Shown here piece by piece: positions 54,213 to 63,600 of a stretch of 64,000 nt of DNA. The translations under genes were made by a program, and so were the position numbers. The notes under the pieces were generated by a model. The model made no database searches. It was not told the DNA's origin and saw only the letters and a list, made by a program, of their open reading frames with translations. The DNA is from Pseudomonadota bacterium (GTDB lineage: Bacteria > Desulfobacterota > Binatia > Binatales > Binataceae): positions 62,001-126,000 of the forward strand of contig JAJPKP010000016.1 in assembly GCA_021323675.1 (NCBI GenBank), written 5' to 3'. The stretch's first letter is position 1; every line of letters starts with the position of its first letter.

Positions 54213-55136
54213 GTGGCTTCCCATCGCATCAAAGCCCCCGCGCTTCGCGCGGGAGATACGGTAGCGGTTGTTGCGCCCGCTGCGGCCCTCGAGCGTTCGT
54301 ACCTGGAAAGGGGCGTAAACGCGCTTAACTCGATGGGGTTTCGCGTCAAAGTATCGGAACGGGTGCTGGATCGCGCGGGCGTTCTGGCGGGGCCCGATGC
54401 CGACCGCGCGGCGGAGGTTCAGGCCGCGTTTGCGGATGATTCCGTGCGGGCGATCTTCGCGGCACGCGGTGGCTACGGATGCGGTCGTATCCTGCCGCTG
54501 CTCGATTTCGCCGCGATTCGCCGCACACCCAAACCCTTCGTCGGCTTCTCCGATGAAACTTTCCTGCTCAATGCACTGGTCGAAAAAGCCGGAATAGTCG
54601 CGTTCCACGGACCGATGGTTGCGATGGATTTTGCGCGCGGCCTGAGCGAACGCTCGACCGATCATATGCGGGGTCTGCTGTGCGGCGAAATATCGTCGTT
54701 CGAGCTCGAGGCGCGCGAGACCGTGCGTCCGGGAGTCGCGCAAGGCGAGCTGATCGGCGGATGCCTGTCGGTGATCGTCGCGATGCTCGCGACGCCGTAT
54801 GCACCCGACTTTCGCGGGAAGGTGATTTTTCTCGAAGATACCGGGGAGCGGGCTTACAGGATCGACCGGATGCTGGTGCAGTTGCGGCAATCGGGCGCCC
54901 TTTCCGCCGCAGCCGCCCTTGTATTCGGTGCGATTCGGCCGGTTGACGGAAGCGAGGCGGAGAGCCGCGCGATCGCGGAATTCATTTCGGAACAGACCGC
55001 CGATCTTCGTATTCCGGTGATGGCGGGAATTGAAGCCGGCCACGGCACCGAGAACTTCACGATTCCGTTCGGAGTTCGCGTCAGGGTGGATGCTTCGGCG
55101 CGCCGGATGGTGTTCCTTGAAGCTCCGGTTTCATAG
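54213..55136 (+). CDS. ldcA: LD-carboxypeptidase (S66 family)
   Basis: 307 residues, GTG start. Cleaves the terminal D-Ala from the murein tetrapeptide in the cytoplasm for recycling. Seen: RAGDTVAVVAPA, FAARGGYGCGRILPLLD, FVGFSDETFLLNAL with the catalytic Ser, then a FLEDTGERAYRIDRML motif and GAIRPVD, and a late acid/His pair (GIEAGHGTENFTIP). The next genes encode a serine hydrolase and Mpl, completing a recycling group. Confidence 0.93.
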   Translation: MASHRIKAPALRAGDTVAVVAPAAALERSYLERGVNALNSMGFRVKVSERVLDRAGVLAGPDADRAAEVQAAFADDSVRAIFAARGGYGCGRILPLLDFAAIRRTPKPFVGFSDETFLLNALVEKAGIVAFHGPMVAMDFARGLSERSTDHMRGLLCGEISSFELEARETVRPGVAQGELIGGCLSVIVAMLATPYAPDFRGKVIFLEDTGERAYRIDRMLVQLRQSGALSAAAALVFGAIRPVDGSEAESRAIAEFISEQTADLRIPVMAGIEAGHGTENFTIPFGVRVRVDASARRMVFLEAPVS

Positions 55137-55251
55137 GCGATGGCGCGCGATTGTTCGCAAGCGCGCGAGATCGCAGTTGCAGTGGAGCCCGGCTAGCCGC
55201 ATAAATTAGGTTGCGGTATCGCACGTAAGACGCGGTGGGAGCGGATTAGTT

Positions 55252-56382
55252 TTGGGATGGGGTGAAGTAGAGCAGGCCTTCAACAACGCGGTCGAGCGCG
55301 GCGCCATTCCGGGTGCGGCCGTCGTAGTTCGCGTAGGCAACGACATCGCGTTCGAGGGCGCCTTCGGCTTCCGTTCGATCGTTCCCAATCGCACCCCGAT
55401 GAAGATCGATACCGTCTTCGATCTGTCGTCGCTGACGAAGGCGCTTGCTACGTCGGTGGCCGCGATGATGCTTGCGGGTGACGGGAGATTGCGCCTGGCG
55501 GATCGGGTCACGCGCTTTTTCCACAACTTCGGCGTCCACGGCAAAAGCATCGTGACTTTTCGCCATCTGCTGGCGCATTGCTCGGGGCTGGCCGCATGGC
55601 GTCCGTTCCACGAACGAATTGCGGCGATCGAAAAGGGCGGCAAGGTCAACTTCATGGCGAGTTACGGCGCGAAGGAGTTTACCTACGAAGAGATCCATCG
55701 CGAGCGCCCCGAAGCGCCGCCCGGCACGAGGACCATCTACTCCGACCTCAATTTCATCCTGCTCGGCGAGACGATCGAGAAGATTACGACTTTGCCGTTG
55801 AACCGCTTTTGCCGGGAAAAAATCTTCAAGCCGCTCGGCCTTCGCGCGACCGATTTTATCGATATTGCGCTGGTGCGCTCCCGCCGCCTGGAACCGGTGC
55901 CAGACATGTTCGCGCCGACAGAGATTTGCCCATCGCGCGGACGCCTGCTGGTGGGCGAGGTTGATGACGAGAACGCATATGCGATGGGCGGCGTCGCCGG
56001 ACACGCGGGTCTGTTCGCCCCGGTGCGCGAGGTCGATCGAGTCGCAGCCGAGTTGATCGCCTGCTGGGCAGGCCGCTCCGACTTCCTGCCGCAGAAAGTG
56101 GTGCGCGAGTTCTGGACCCGCGATTTGACCGTGGCCGGATCGACCTGGGCTCTCGGCTGGGATACGCCGTCACCTCAAGGCTCGAGCTCAGGCCGCCATT
56201 TCTCGCCCAACGCGGTCGGCCATCTCGGTTTCACCGGCACTTCAATATGGATCGAGCCTGAGCGCCGGATTGCGGTTTCATTGCTGACCAACCGGGTGCA
56301 TCCCCGCCGCGACAACCAGGCGATTCGCGATTTCCGCCCCCGGATTCACGACCTGATCATGGAAGCGATCGACGGTGCCTGA
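55252..56382 (+). CDS. Beta-lactamase-family serine hydrolase
   Basis: 376 residues, TTG start at 55252 behind GTGGGAGC. Class C beta-lactamase/penicillin-binding-like fold: SSLTK (SxxK, S60 and K63), YSDLN (YxN-type, with Asp in the middle) and GHLGFTGTSIW near the C-terminus. No clear signal peptide. Between ldcA and mpl, so probably a murein peptide hydrolase; a beta-lactamase or esterase role is also possible. Its stop overlaps the Mpl start by eight bases. Confidence 0.87.
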   Translation: MGWGEVEQAFNNAVERGAIPGAAVVVRVGNDIAFEGAFGFRSIVPNRTPMKIDTVFDLSSLTKALATSVAAMMLAGDGRLRLADRVTRFFHNFGVHGKSIVTFRHLLAHCSGLAAWRPFHERIAAIEKGGKVNFMASYGAKEFTYEEIHRERPEAPPGTRTIYSDLNFILLGETIEKITTLPLNRFCREKIFKPLGLRATDFIDIALVRSRRLEPVPDMFAPTEICPSRGRLLVGEVDDENAYAMGGVAGHAGLFAPVREVDRVAAELIACWAGRSDFLPQKVVREFWTRDLTVAGSTWALGWDTPSPQGSSSGRHFSPNAVGHLGFTGTSIWIEPERRIAVSLLTNRVHPRRDNQAIRDFRPRIHDLIMEAIDGA

Positions 56383-57826
56383 TTCAGAGAGCAACGCGCG
56401 TCTGGCGCGCATCCCCGAAAACGTACGCCATGTTCACCTGATCGGCGTGGCCGGAACCGCGATGGCGGCGCTGGCGGGGATGCTGGTCGAACGAGGTTTT
56501 CGCGTGAGCGGCTCGGACAACCAGTTTTACGAGCCGACCGCATCGCTGCTGCGCGGTTCAAAAGTCGAGCTGAAGACGGGCTTCGCCGCGAGCAATCTTG
56601 CGCCCGCGCCAGATCTGGCCGTGGTCGGCAATGTCGTCCAGCGGGTCAACCCGGAAGCGCAGGCGCTGCTCGCCTCGCCGATACCATACATCTCGATGCC
56701 CGAGGCGCTATGGCACTTCTTTCTCAAGGGCAAGCGCGTGATGATGGTAGCCGGGACACACGGCAAGACGACGTCGACCGCGATGATGGCGCATGTGCTT
56801 GCGTCGGCGGGACGGGATCCCTCGATGCTGGTTGGGGGAGTCGCACTGGACTTCGGTTCGAACTATCGGCTCGGAAACGGCCCTCACTTCGTGATCGAGG
56901 GAGATGAATACGACACCGCATTCTTCGACAAGGGCCCGAAGTTTCTCCATTATCGCGCCGAAGGCGCGATCGTCACCGCCGTCGAATTCGATCACGCTGA
57001 CATCTATCGCGATCTCGAGCACGTAAAGTCGAGCTTTCGCGCGCTGGCCGCGCAAGCGCATCAGGTCCTCGTGGTGTCAGCCGATTTTCCGCACGCGATC
57101 GATTCGATGAAGGAATCGCAGGCCCGGGTTATCACTTTCGGCCTCGACGGCGGCGAGTTCCGCGCCGTGAATGTGCGCGTGGGAGCGGACGGGGCCAGAT
57201 TCGACATCGATCGAAACGGCAAGCCCGCCGCGCAGGGCCTGCATCTTCCCATCGGCGGAAGAATGAACGTCGCCAACGCGCTTGGGGTATTCGTGCTGCT
57301 GGCTGAGTTCGGTCTTTCGTCGAGCGAGATCGCGCGCGGGCTGAAATCCTTCAAAAGCGTTGCGCGCCGCCAGCAGGTGATCGGCGAGGCCGCCGGCGTC
57401 ACCGTGATCGATGACTTCGCTCATCATCCTACCGCCATCCGGGTCACGCTTCAGGCTATCGGGGAGCGTTTTCCCGGACGGCGGCTGCTGGCTGCGTTCG
57501 AGCCGCGATCCAACACGGCGCGCCGCAATGTCTTTCAACGGGAGTTCGCATCCGCCTTCAAGGGTGCCGCGCGAGTTTATCTGGCGCCGGTGTATTTCAA
57601 AGATACCGATCCGATTCCCCCGGCCGAGCGGCTTGATACCGCATCTTTGGTAGCCGAAATAACCTCGCAAGGCGCCGACACTTTCGCGTGCGCTTCGAAT
57701 GACGAAATTCTGGAACGGATGGTTGCCGACGCACGGCCGGGCGACGTTGCGCTGTTTATGTCCAATGGGCCGTTCGATCGGCTAAAGGACCGGTTCCTGG
57801 AAGCGTTGCGCACCAGGACCGCATGA
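56375..57826 (+). CDS. mpl: Murein peptide ligase Mpl (UDP-MurNAc:tripeptide ligase)
   Basis: 483 residues, GTG start at 56375, overlapping the serine hydrolase stop. Mur-ligase fold: HLIGVAGTAMAALAG (Rossmann UDP-MurNAc domain), ATP P-loop GTHGKTTSTAMM, EGDEYDTAFFDKGPKF with the Mg-binding acidic residues, and DDFAHHPTA in the C-terminal domain. The EYDTAFFDK segment separates Mpl from MurC. Mpl joins a recovered tripeptide to UDP-MurNAc, which fits with ldcA upstream. Confidence 0.94.
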   Translation: MPDSESNARLARIPENVRHVHLIGVAGTAMAALAGMLVERGFRVSGSDNQFYEPTASLLRGSKVELKTGFAASNLAPAPDLAVVGNVVQRVNPEAQALLASPIPYISMPEALWHFFLKGKRVMMVAGTHGKTTSTAMMAHVLASAGRDPSMLVGGVALDFGSNYRLGNGPHFVIEGDEYDTAFFDKGPKFLHYRAEGAIVTAVEFDHADIYRDLEHVKSSFRALAAQAHQVLVVSADFPHAIDSMKESQARVITFGLDGGEFRAVNVRVGADGARFDIDRNGKPAAQGLHLPIGGRMNVANALGVFVLLAEFGLSSSEIARGLKSFKSVARRQQVIGEAAGVTVIDDFAHHPTAIRVTLQAIGERFPGRRLLAAFEPRSNTARRNVFQREFASAFKGAARVYLAPVYFKDTDPIPPAERLDTASLVAEITSQGADTFACASNDEILERMVADARPGDVALFMSNGPFDRLKDRFLEALRTRTA

Positions 57827-57862
57827 GGCGCTCAAGCAGGCGGGCTTACCGGCGGGCGTCCA

Positions 57863-58564
57863 TCACTCGCCGTCTGGCGGCAGCTGCAAAGGCGGCAAAT
57901 CGAAGATGGCGGCCGGGGCGCCAGGAGCATCGCCCGATGCGTTCACTTTGATAAAGCGCGCGCGATCGACGAGCTTGTTCCACAGCGCCTTCGGGGTTGA
58001 GGTGAAGACGAGGTCCGGATGGGCCGGAACTTCGTACCACGAACCTTCCATTTTCTCCGCGCGCAATTGATCCTGGCCCCACTGGGAGTACCCCAGGAAC
58101 ACACGGACGTTGGCCTTGTCCAGGTGCGGATCCTTCAGTATCTCGGCAATCTGCCTGGGGTCGACCGTCATGTACAAGTCGGCGAACACGTGACTCTCAC
58201 CCTTCGCGGGCGCCGCCGTGCGCCGAACCATGATGACGGCGTCGGGTTCCACCGGTCCGCCGAAGTAAACCGTTCCCGAAGCGTCATCCAGGTCGACCGA
58301 ATGGGGAAAAACGCGCTTGACCGGTATAGCGGTAGGTTTGTTGATTATCAGCCCGGCAACCAGCGAGATTGCCGGCGCCGGAATCATCAGGATTACGGAT
58401 TTTTCAAACAGCGGGTCGGCGATGGTCGGTTGAGCGACCAGAAAATCCTGCTCATCGTCCCCGAGCCCGACCGCCGGCGGCGCGAGAGCCAGAATCGCAA
58501 TTGCCGCCGCAATCAGAACCCGAAGCGGCCGGCTTTTCGCTCGATTTGGGACCCTTCGAGACAT
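57863..58564 (-). CDS. YqgE/AlgH-like protein with an N-terminal signal sequence
   Basis: 233 residues. The AlgH/YqgE core is present: DFLVAQPTIADPLFEKSVIL, AGLIINKPTAIPV, VYFGGPVEPDAV and VFLGYSQWGQDQL. But the first 32 residues look like a signal peptide (LRVLIAAAIAILALAPPAVG), where most family members are cytoplasmic. Function of the family is unclear. It is convergent with mpl (36-base gap) and followed on its strand by nothing coupled. Confidence 0.85.
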   Translation of the reverse strand: MSRRVPNRAKSRPLRVLIAAAIAILALAPPAVGLGDDEQDFLVAQPTIADPLFEKSVILMIPAPAISLVAGLIINKPTAIPVKRVFPHSVDLDDASGTVYFGGPVEPDAVIMVRRTAAPAKGESHVFADLYMTVDPRQIAEILKDPHLDKANVRVFLGYSQWGQDQLRAEKMEGSWYEVPAHPDLVFTSTPKALWNKLVDRARFIKVNASGDAPGAPAAIFDLPPLQLPPDGE

Positions 58565-58595
58565 TTGAAAACTTCCCGCAGGTTCCGGGGGTTGC

Positions 58596-59603
58596 TTAGT
58601 AGCCGTGAAGCGGATCGACCACGTTGAGCAGCGGCTGGTTCAGGCTGAAGCGCCGCAGATTTTCCACGAACAGTTCGCAGGCCTTGTCCATGTACGCTCG
58701 ATTTGCACCAGAGATGTGAGGGGTCAGGATCACATTCTCCATATCCCACAACGGACTCGAGGAATCGAGCGGCTCCTGCTCGAAGACATCGAGGCCCGCG
58801 CCGCCGATCTTTGCGCCGCGAAGGGCTTCGATCAGCACCGGCTCGTCGATAACTTCGCCGCGTCCCACATTGACAATATATGCGCCGGGTTTCATGGCGG
58901 CAATTTCGTTTGCGCCGATGAACTTGCGCGTGGCTTGGGTGAGCGGAAGCGTAACTGAAACGTAATCGCTCTCGCGAAGGAGCTCGCGGCACTGATCGGG
59001 TCCGAAGAATTTGCGGGGAATCCGGCCTTCAGGATCGCCGAGTCCCGCCGGGCACCATCCGTGGTCGCGACGGTCGTCCGGATTGCGCTTCAAAGCCAGC
59101 ACCGTCATCCCAAAAGCATCGGCCAGGCGAGCCGTCTCGCGGCCGATCGAGCCGTAGCCGACGATGCCGACAGTTTTCCCCCTGAGCACATCGACGCTGT
59201 TCATGAAGCCGCCACGCCGGTTCCATTCGCGATGCCTCTGCGCGCGCATCGCGACATGGAAACGATGCGAGTAGGCGAGCATCGATCCGATCGTATATTC
59301 GGCGATAGGCGTCGCGTGGATGCCGCTCGAGGTTGTCAGCGGTATTCCCGGGCTGTTGCGCATCCAGGGCGCCGCATGATCGGCACCGGCGCTCAGTAGA
59401 TGCACCCAGCGCAGGCGCGGTGCGTGCCTCGCCAGGTCTTCCGGCATCCTGAAGCCCAGCAGCACGTCGCATCCACCGGAAGCGAGCGAACACACTTCTT
59501 CGTTCGACCGGCAGGCGCGATCCACGATTTCGAGGCCGGGCAAGGATTGCTCGATCAACGCACGATGAGCAGGGTCCAAGGCGACGGTTGCTACTATTTT
59601 CAT
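58596..59603 (-). CDS. D-2-hydroxyacid dehydrogenase
   Basis: 335 residues, NAD-dependent. Rossmann motif VGYGSIGRE, catalytic Arg in VNVGRGEVID, Glu in DVFEQEPL and His in LTPHISGANR, the full set for this family. An unusual segment at about 180-205 (RDHGWCPAGLGDPEGRIPRKFFG) lies between the Rossmann elements. Substrate (glycerate, phosphonate or other) unknown. Divergent from the PDZ gene with 122 bases between. Confidence 0.93.
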   Translation of the reverse strand: MKIVATVALDPAHRALIEQSLPGLEIVDRACRSNEEVCSLASGGCDVLLGFRMPEDLARHAPRLRWVHLLSAGADHAAPWMRNSPGIPLTTSSGIHATPIAEYTIGSMLAYSHRFHVAMRAQRHREWNRRGGFMNSVDVLRGKTVGIVGYGSIGRETARLADAFGMTVLALKRNPDDRRDHGWCPAGLGDPEGRIPRKFFGPDQCRELLRESDYVSVTLPLTQATRKFIGANEIAAMKPGAYIVNVGRGEVIDEPVLIEALRGAKIGGAGLDVFEQEPLDSSSPLWDMENVILTPHISGANRAYMDKACELFVENLRRFSLNQPLLNVVDPLHGY

Positions 59604-59725
59604 GGCGGGTATGCGGAAAACTGTCGCACGGGCGCCGCGCTATCTTCAAGCCGCAAGCAGCCATTGAGCACCATCGCGCGCCAGCTTATGATCGGAAAGC
59701 GCCGGCAACTGCCCGGGCAATCACC

Positions 59726-60505
59726 ATGAAACGCTCTTATCTGGTCGGGATTGTCGTTTCTTCGGCAATCTTTCTTGCCGGAACGTGCGCGGTCGCGCAG
59801 ACTGGCGCCGGCTCCCAACTCCAACCCCAGGGGCAGGGCTCCTCCGCCAGCGGAGCCGCGATCGCTCCGCAGGGAGGGGAAAATGATGCGACCCTCGAGT
59901 TGGCGCCGCAACCGGGGTCGGTGCCCATTAAGCCGAAGGTCGAGGAGATCCCCGGCGAAAGAAGCTTCCGTCCTGACAGCGACACCGCCTCCATCAATCG
60001 CAACCTAAATCCGGGTGCGGAAGGCGGCGGCTCGGAGCGCCCATCGCGCCGGGGCCGCCCGTATCTAGGCATTGAAGTGCAGTATGCCAGCGAATGCTTC
60101 AAAGGAGCCGAGGAATACGGCCTGAAGATCACCAAGGTCGATCCGAACAGTCCCGCGTGGGCCGCGGGTTTGCGAGGACCTACCGGAGCGACCAACCTCG
60201 GCGCGGCGGGCGTCACGGCGGGAACGTTGCTGGGTCCGCTTAATACGGTAGTGAACCGCCTGCTCGAGAAGACCGGTTCGCTGGGCGTGGACGGCGACCT
60301 CATCGTCGCCGTCGATGATCAACGTATCCGAAATCAGGCCGATCTTGATTACAAGATGGCGCAGCTCAAGCCCGGCGACACGCTCTACCTGACGGTGATC
60401 CGGCCCACTGGCGACGGCAATCACAAGACGCTGAAGATTGCCGTGAAGGTCGGCGAATGGGGCCAACCGGTCGCCAACGCCGACTCGCCTTCGGGAACGG
60501 AATAA
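59726..60505 (+). CDS. Exported PDZ-domain protein with split PDZ
   Basis: 259 residues. Signal peptide (MKRSYLVGIVVSSAIFLAG to AVAQ), a disordered Gly/Ser/Gln/Pro-rich linker (about 27-105), then a PDZ-like domain (GRPYLGIEVQYASECFK ... NSPAWAAGLRG ... GDLIVAVDDQRIRNQADLDYKMAQLKPGD). About 40 residues (GPTGATNLGAAGV ... KTGSLGV) are inserted between the peptide-binding half and the GDLI strand. No protease domain. Start ATG 59726 rather than the frame's 59588, which overlaps the dehydrogenase. Confidence 0.8.
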   Translation: MKRSYLVGIVVSSAIFLAGTCAVAQTGAGSQLQPQGQGSSASGAAIAPQGGENDATLELAPQPGSVPIKPKVEEIPGERSFRPDSDTASINRNLNPGAEGGGSERPSRRGRPYLGIEVQYASECFKGAEEYGLKITKVDPNSPAWAAGLRGPTGATNLGAAGVTAGTLLGPLNTVVNRLLEKTGSLGVDGDLIVAVDDQRIRNQADLDYKMAQLKPGDTLYLTVIRPTGDGNHKTLKIAVKVGEWGQPVANADSPSGTE

Positions 60506-60629
60506 TCCAGCCCTTCACCCGCACGACCATCGGCATTCGCGGATAGGTTCAGAATCGCGATTGATTGTCTGCTAAGGTGGGAAGGTTGCCGCCTCTCGCG
60601 CGTCCTGTTCGCACGAGGGGAGGGCCGAT

Positions 60630-63600
60630 TTGCGTTTACCCAACGGAGTTGCTTTGCAGCGCAGCATCAAAGAAGCCGCCAGCGAATTGGAAGCGCGCCT
60701 GAATGCAGGGCGGGACCGGCGCTTTCCCGTGATGGGGCTCAAAGGCGCCGCCGGGCCGCTGATGCTGCGGGAAGTGGCGCTCCGGTTTGACCGTCCGATT
60801 CTGGCGGTCACCTCGCGTGCCAGCGAAGCTGAAGCCTTTCTTCACGAGCTGGCTTTCTTTCTCGACCAGCCGCGCGATGCGGATGCGGCCGGCCGCCGAG
60901 CGCATCTGCTGCCCGCATGGGAGATAAAGCCGTTCGCGCATCTTTCCCCTCCGCCCGATATCCAGGCCGCGCAGGTAGCGGCGCTCTTCGCGATGCTCCG
61001 GCAGCCTTCTCCGATCGTCATCACGTCGGTCGAAGCGCTGATGATGCGGACGATTCCCCGTTCGGTCCTCGATGATTCGATAATTCGGGTTGCGACGGGC
61101 GACCGGCTCGATCTCGAGGGGCTCGTCGATGCGCTGGTCTCGGCCGGTTATCAGCGGATTCCTCAGACCGAGGAGCCGGGAGATTTCAGCATCCGCGGCG
61201 GAATCGTGGATGCGTTCTCGCCGCTGCATGCGGAGCCCGTACGGATCGAGATGGAAGACGATCGGGTCACTTCGATCCGGCGCTTTGCTCCCGATACCCA
61301 GAGATCGGCGGCAACCGTATCGGAAGCGATCATCGCTCGCACGCGTTTCGTCGCGCCCAGTTCGCTCAAGGATGCCCGGGTTGCGGCTGCGATGGCGGTG
61401 CGGGCCGCCGACCTCGGGATGGTTCGAAAAGAAGTGGCGGAACTGGAGGAGACTCTCGCGAATGGACTGCTCTTTCCGGGCGCGGAGCTGCTGATGCCGT
61501 ATCTTTACGAGACTCCACTGGATTCGGTCTTCAGCTACCTGCCCGACAATGCGATTCTGTGGCTGGTCGACCCCGGCCGGATCGTTGCGGAGGCGCATCG
61601 TTTCGCCGACAAGATTGCCGAGGAAGCCGCCGCCGCGGCGGAGCGCCATTCGTTTCACCCCGAGCCGAACCTGCTCTACCTGCCGGCTGATGAAATCGAA
61701 AACGCCCTGGCGCAGCGCATCGCGGTGGAAGTCGGATCGCTCATTACGGTCGCGCCGCCCCGCGAGGGATGGGCCGAACCCGTTGAAGTCAAGTCGCAGG
61801 CAAGTTTGCGTCTTGCCTCCACCGCGCTCTCCGGCGGGCGCTCTGTCCCCAGCTTTGAGCCCCTCGCGAGTGAGCTCAAAGAGGTCCAGCGCTCTCAGGG
61901 CAGGGCCCTGATGATCGTCGAAGGACCGCACCAGGTCGCCCGACTCAAGCGGCATCTGGAGGCCTACGACCTTGAAGTCAACACCGATTGCCGCTCGTTC
62001 GGCCAATTGCTCGAATGGCCTGACTATCGGCCGGCAATCATGGAGGGTGAGCTTTCGGCCGGCGCGATCCTTCAGTCCGACGGGATTTACCTCTACAGCG
62101 AGGAAGAACTGTTCGGAGAGCCGCGCGTGCGCCGCCGCACCCGGCCGACGCCAAAAGGCGCGATTTTGGCCCTCGAAGAACTGAAGCCGGACGATCTCGT
62201 TGTGCACATCGATCACGGAATTGGCCGCTTTCGCGGGCTTCGCCATCTGCGCGTGGCGGATGTTGAGGGCGACTTTCTCAATCTCGAATATGCCGGCAAT
62301 GACACCATGTACGTGCCGGTCGAGCGCATCAACCTGGTCCAGCGCTACATCGGCGGCGACAACGAGGAACCCAAGCTCGATCGCCTGGGCAGCGGTTCAT
62401 GGGAAAAGGTAAAGCGCCGAACCAGGCAGGCGGTGCTCGCGATGGCCGCCGAACTGCTCGAAGTGTATGCGGCCCGCGAAGTCCTCGAAGGGCATGCGTT
62501 CCCGATCCCGAGCGAGTTCCAGGAGTTCACCGATCGCTTCGAGTTCGAGGAAACTCCCGACCAGCAGGCCGCCATCGACGATGTTGTTCGCGACCTGACG
62601 AGGCCGAAGCCGATGGACCGGCTTATCTGCGGCGATGCGGGCTTCGGCAAGACCGAAGTAGCGCTGCGCGCCGCTTTTATCGCGGTGATGGATACGCGGC
62701 AGGTCGCGGTGCTGGTGCCCACCACGGTGCTGGCCGAGCAGCACTACAACACGTTCCGTAAGCGGTTTGCCGACTATCCGGTGCGGATCGACATGGTGTC
62801 GCGCTTCCGCAGCTCGCGGGAGAACCGTCAAGTAATCGAGGATCTGGCCGCGGGCAAGATCGACATCGTGGTCGGCACTCACCGTCTGCTGCAGAGCGAC
62901 GTGAGCTTTCCCCGCCTCGGCCTGCTCATCATCGACGAGGAGCACCGGTTCGGAGTCGCCGACAAGGAGCGCATCAAGAGGCTGCGCAAGCTGGTCGCGG
63001 TGCTGACGATGACCGCGACGCCGATTCCTCGAACCTTGCACATGGCGATGCTGGGAATTCGCGATCTATCCGTAATCCAGACGCCGCCTCCGGATCGGCA
63101 GCAGATTCGCACTTTCGTCGCGCACTTTGACGACGCGCTGATTCGGGAGGTGGTTCTGCGCGAACTCAACCGTGGCGGTCAGGTCTTTTTCGTTCACAAC
63201 CGGGTCGAGAATATCGAGTACATGGCGCGGCATCTTCGCACCCTGATCCCTGAAGCGAAGGTCGCGGTCGCCCACGGACAACTGAAGGAGCGCCAGCTCG
63301 AGGATGTCATGCGCGAGTTCGTCGAAAACCGCGTGAACGTGCTCGTCTGCTCGGCGATCATCGAGTCAGGCCTCGATATTCCCAACGCGAACACGATGAT
63401 CATCAACCGCGCCGACCATTTCGGGCTGGCACAGCTCTACCAGTTGCGCGGCCGGGTCGGCCGCTCCCGCCAGAAGGCATACGCCTATCTGCTCATCCCC
63501 GGCGAACACATCATCACCCGCGATGCCAAGCGGCGAATCGACGCGCTACGGGAACTGGTCGAAGCCGAATCCGGAAGCGGATTCAAGCTTGCGATGGCCG

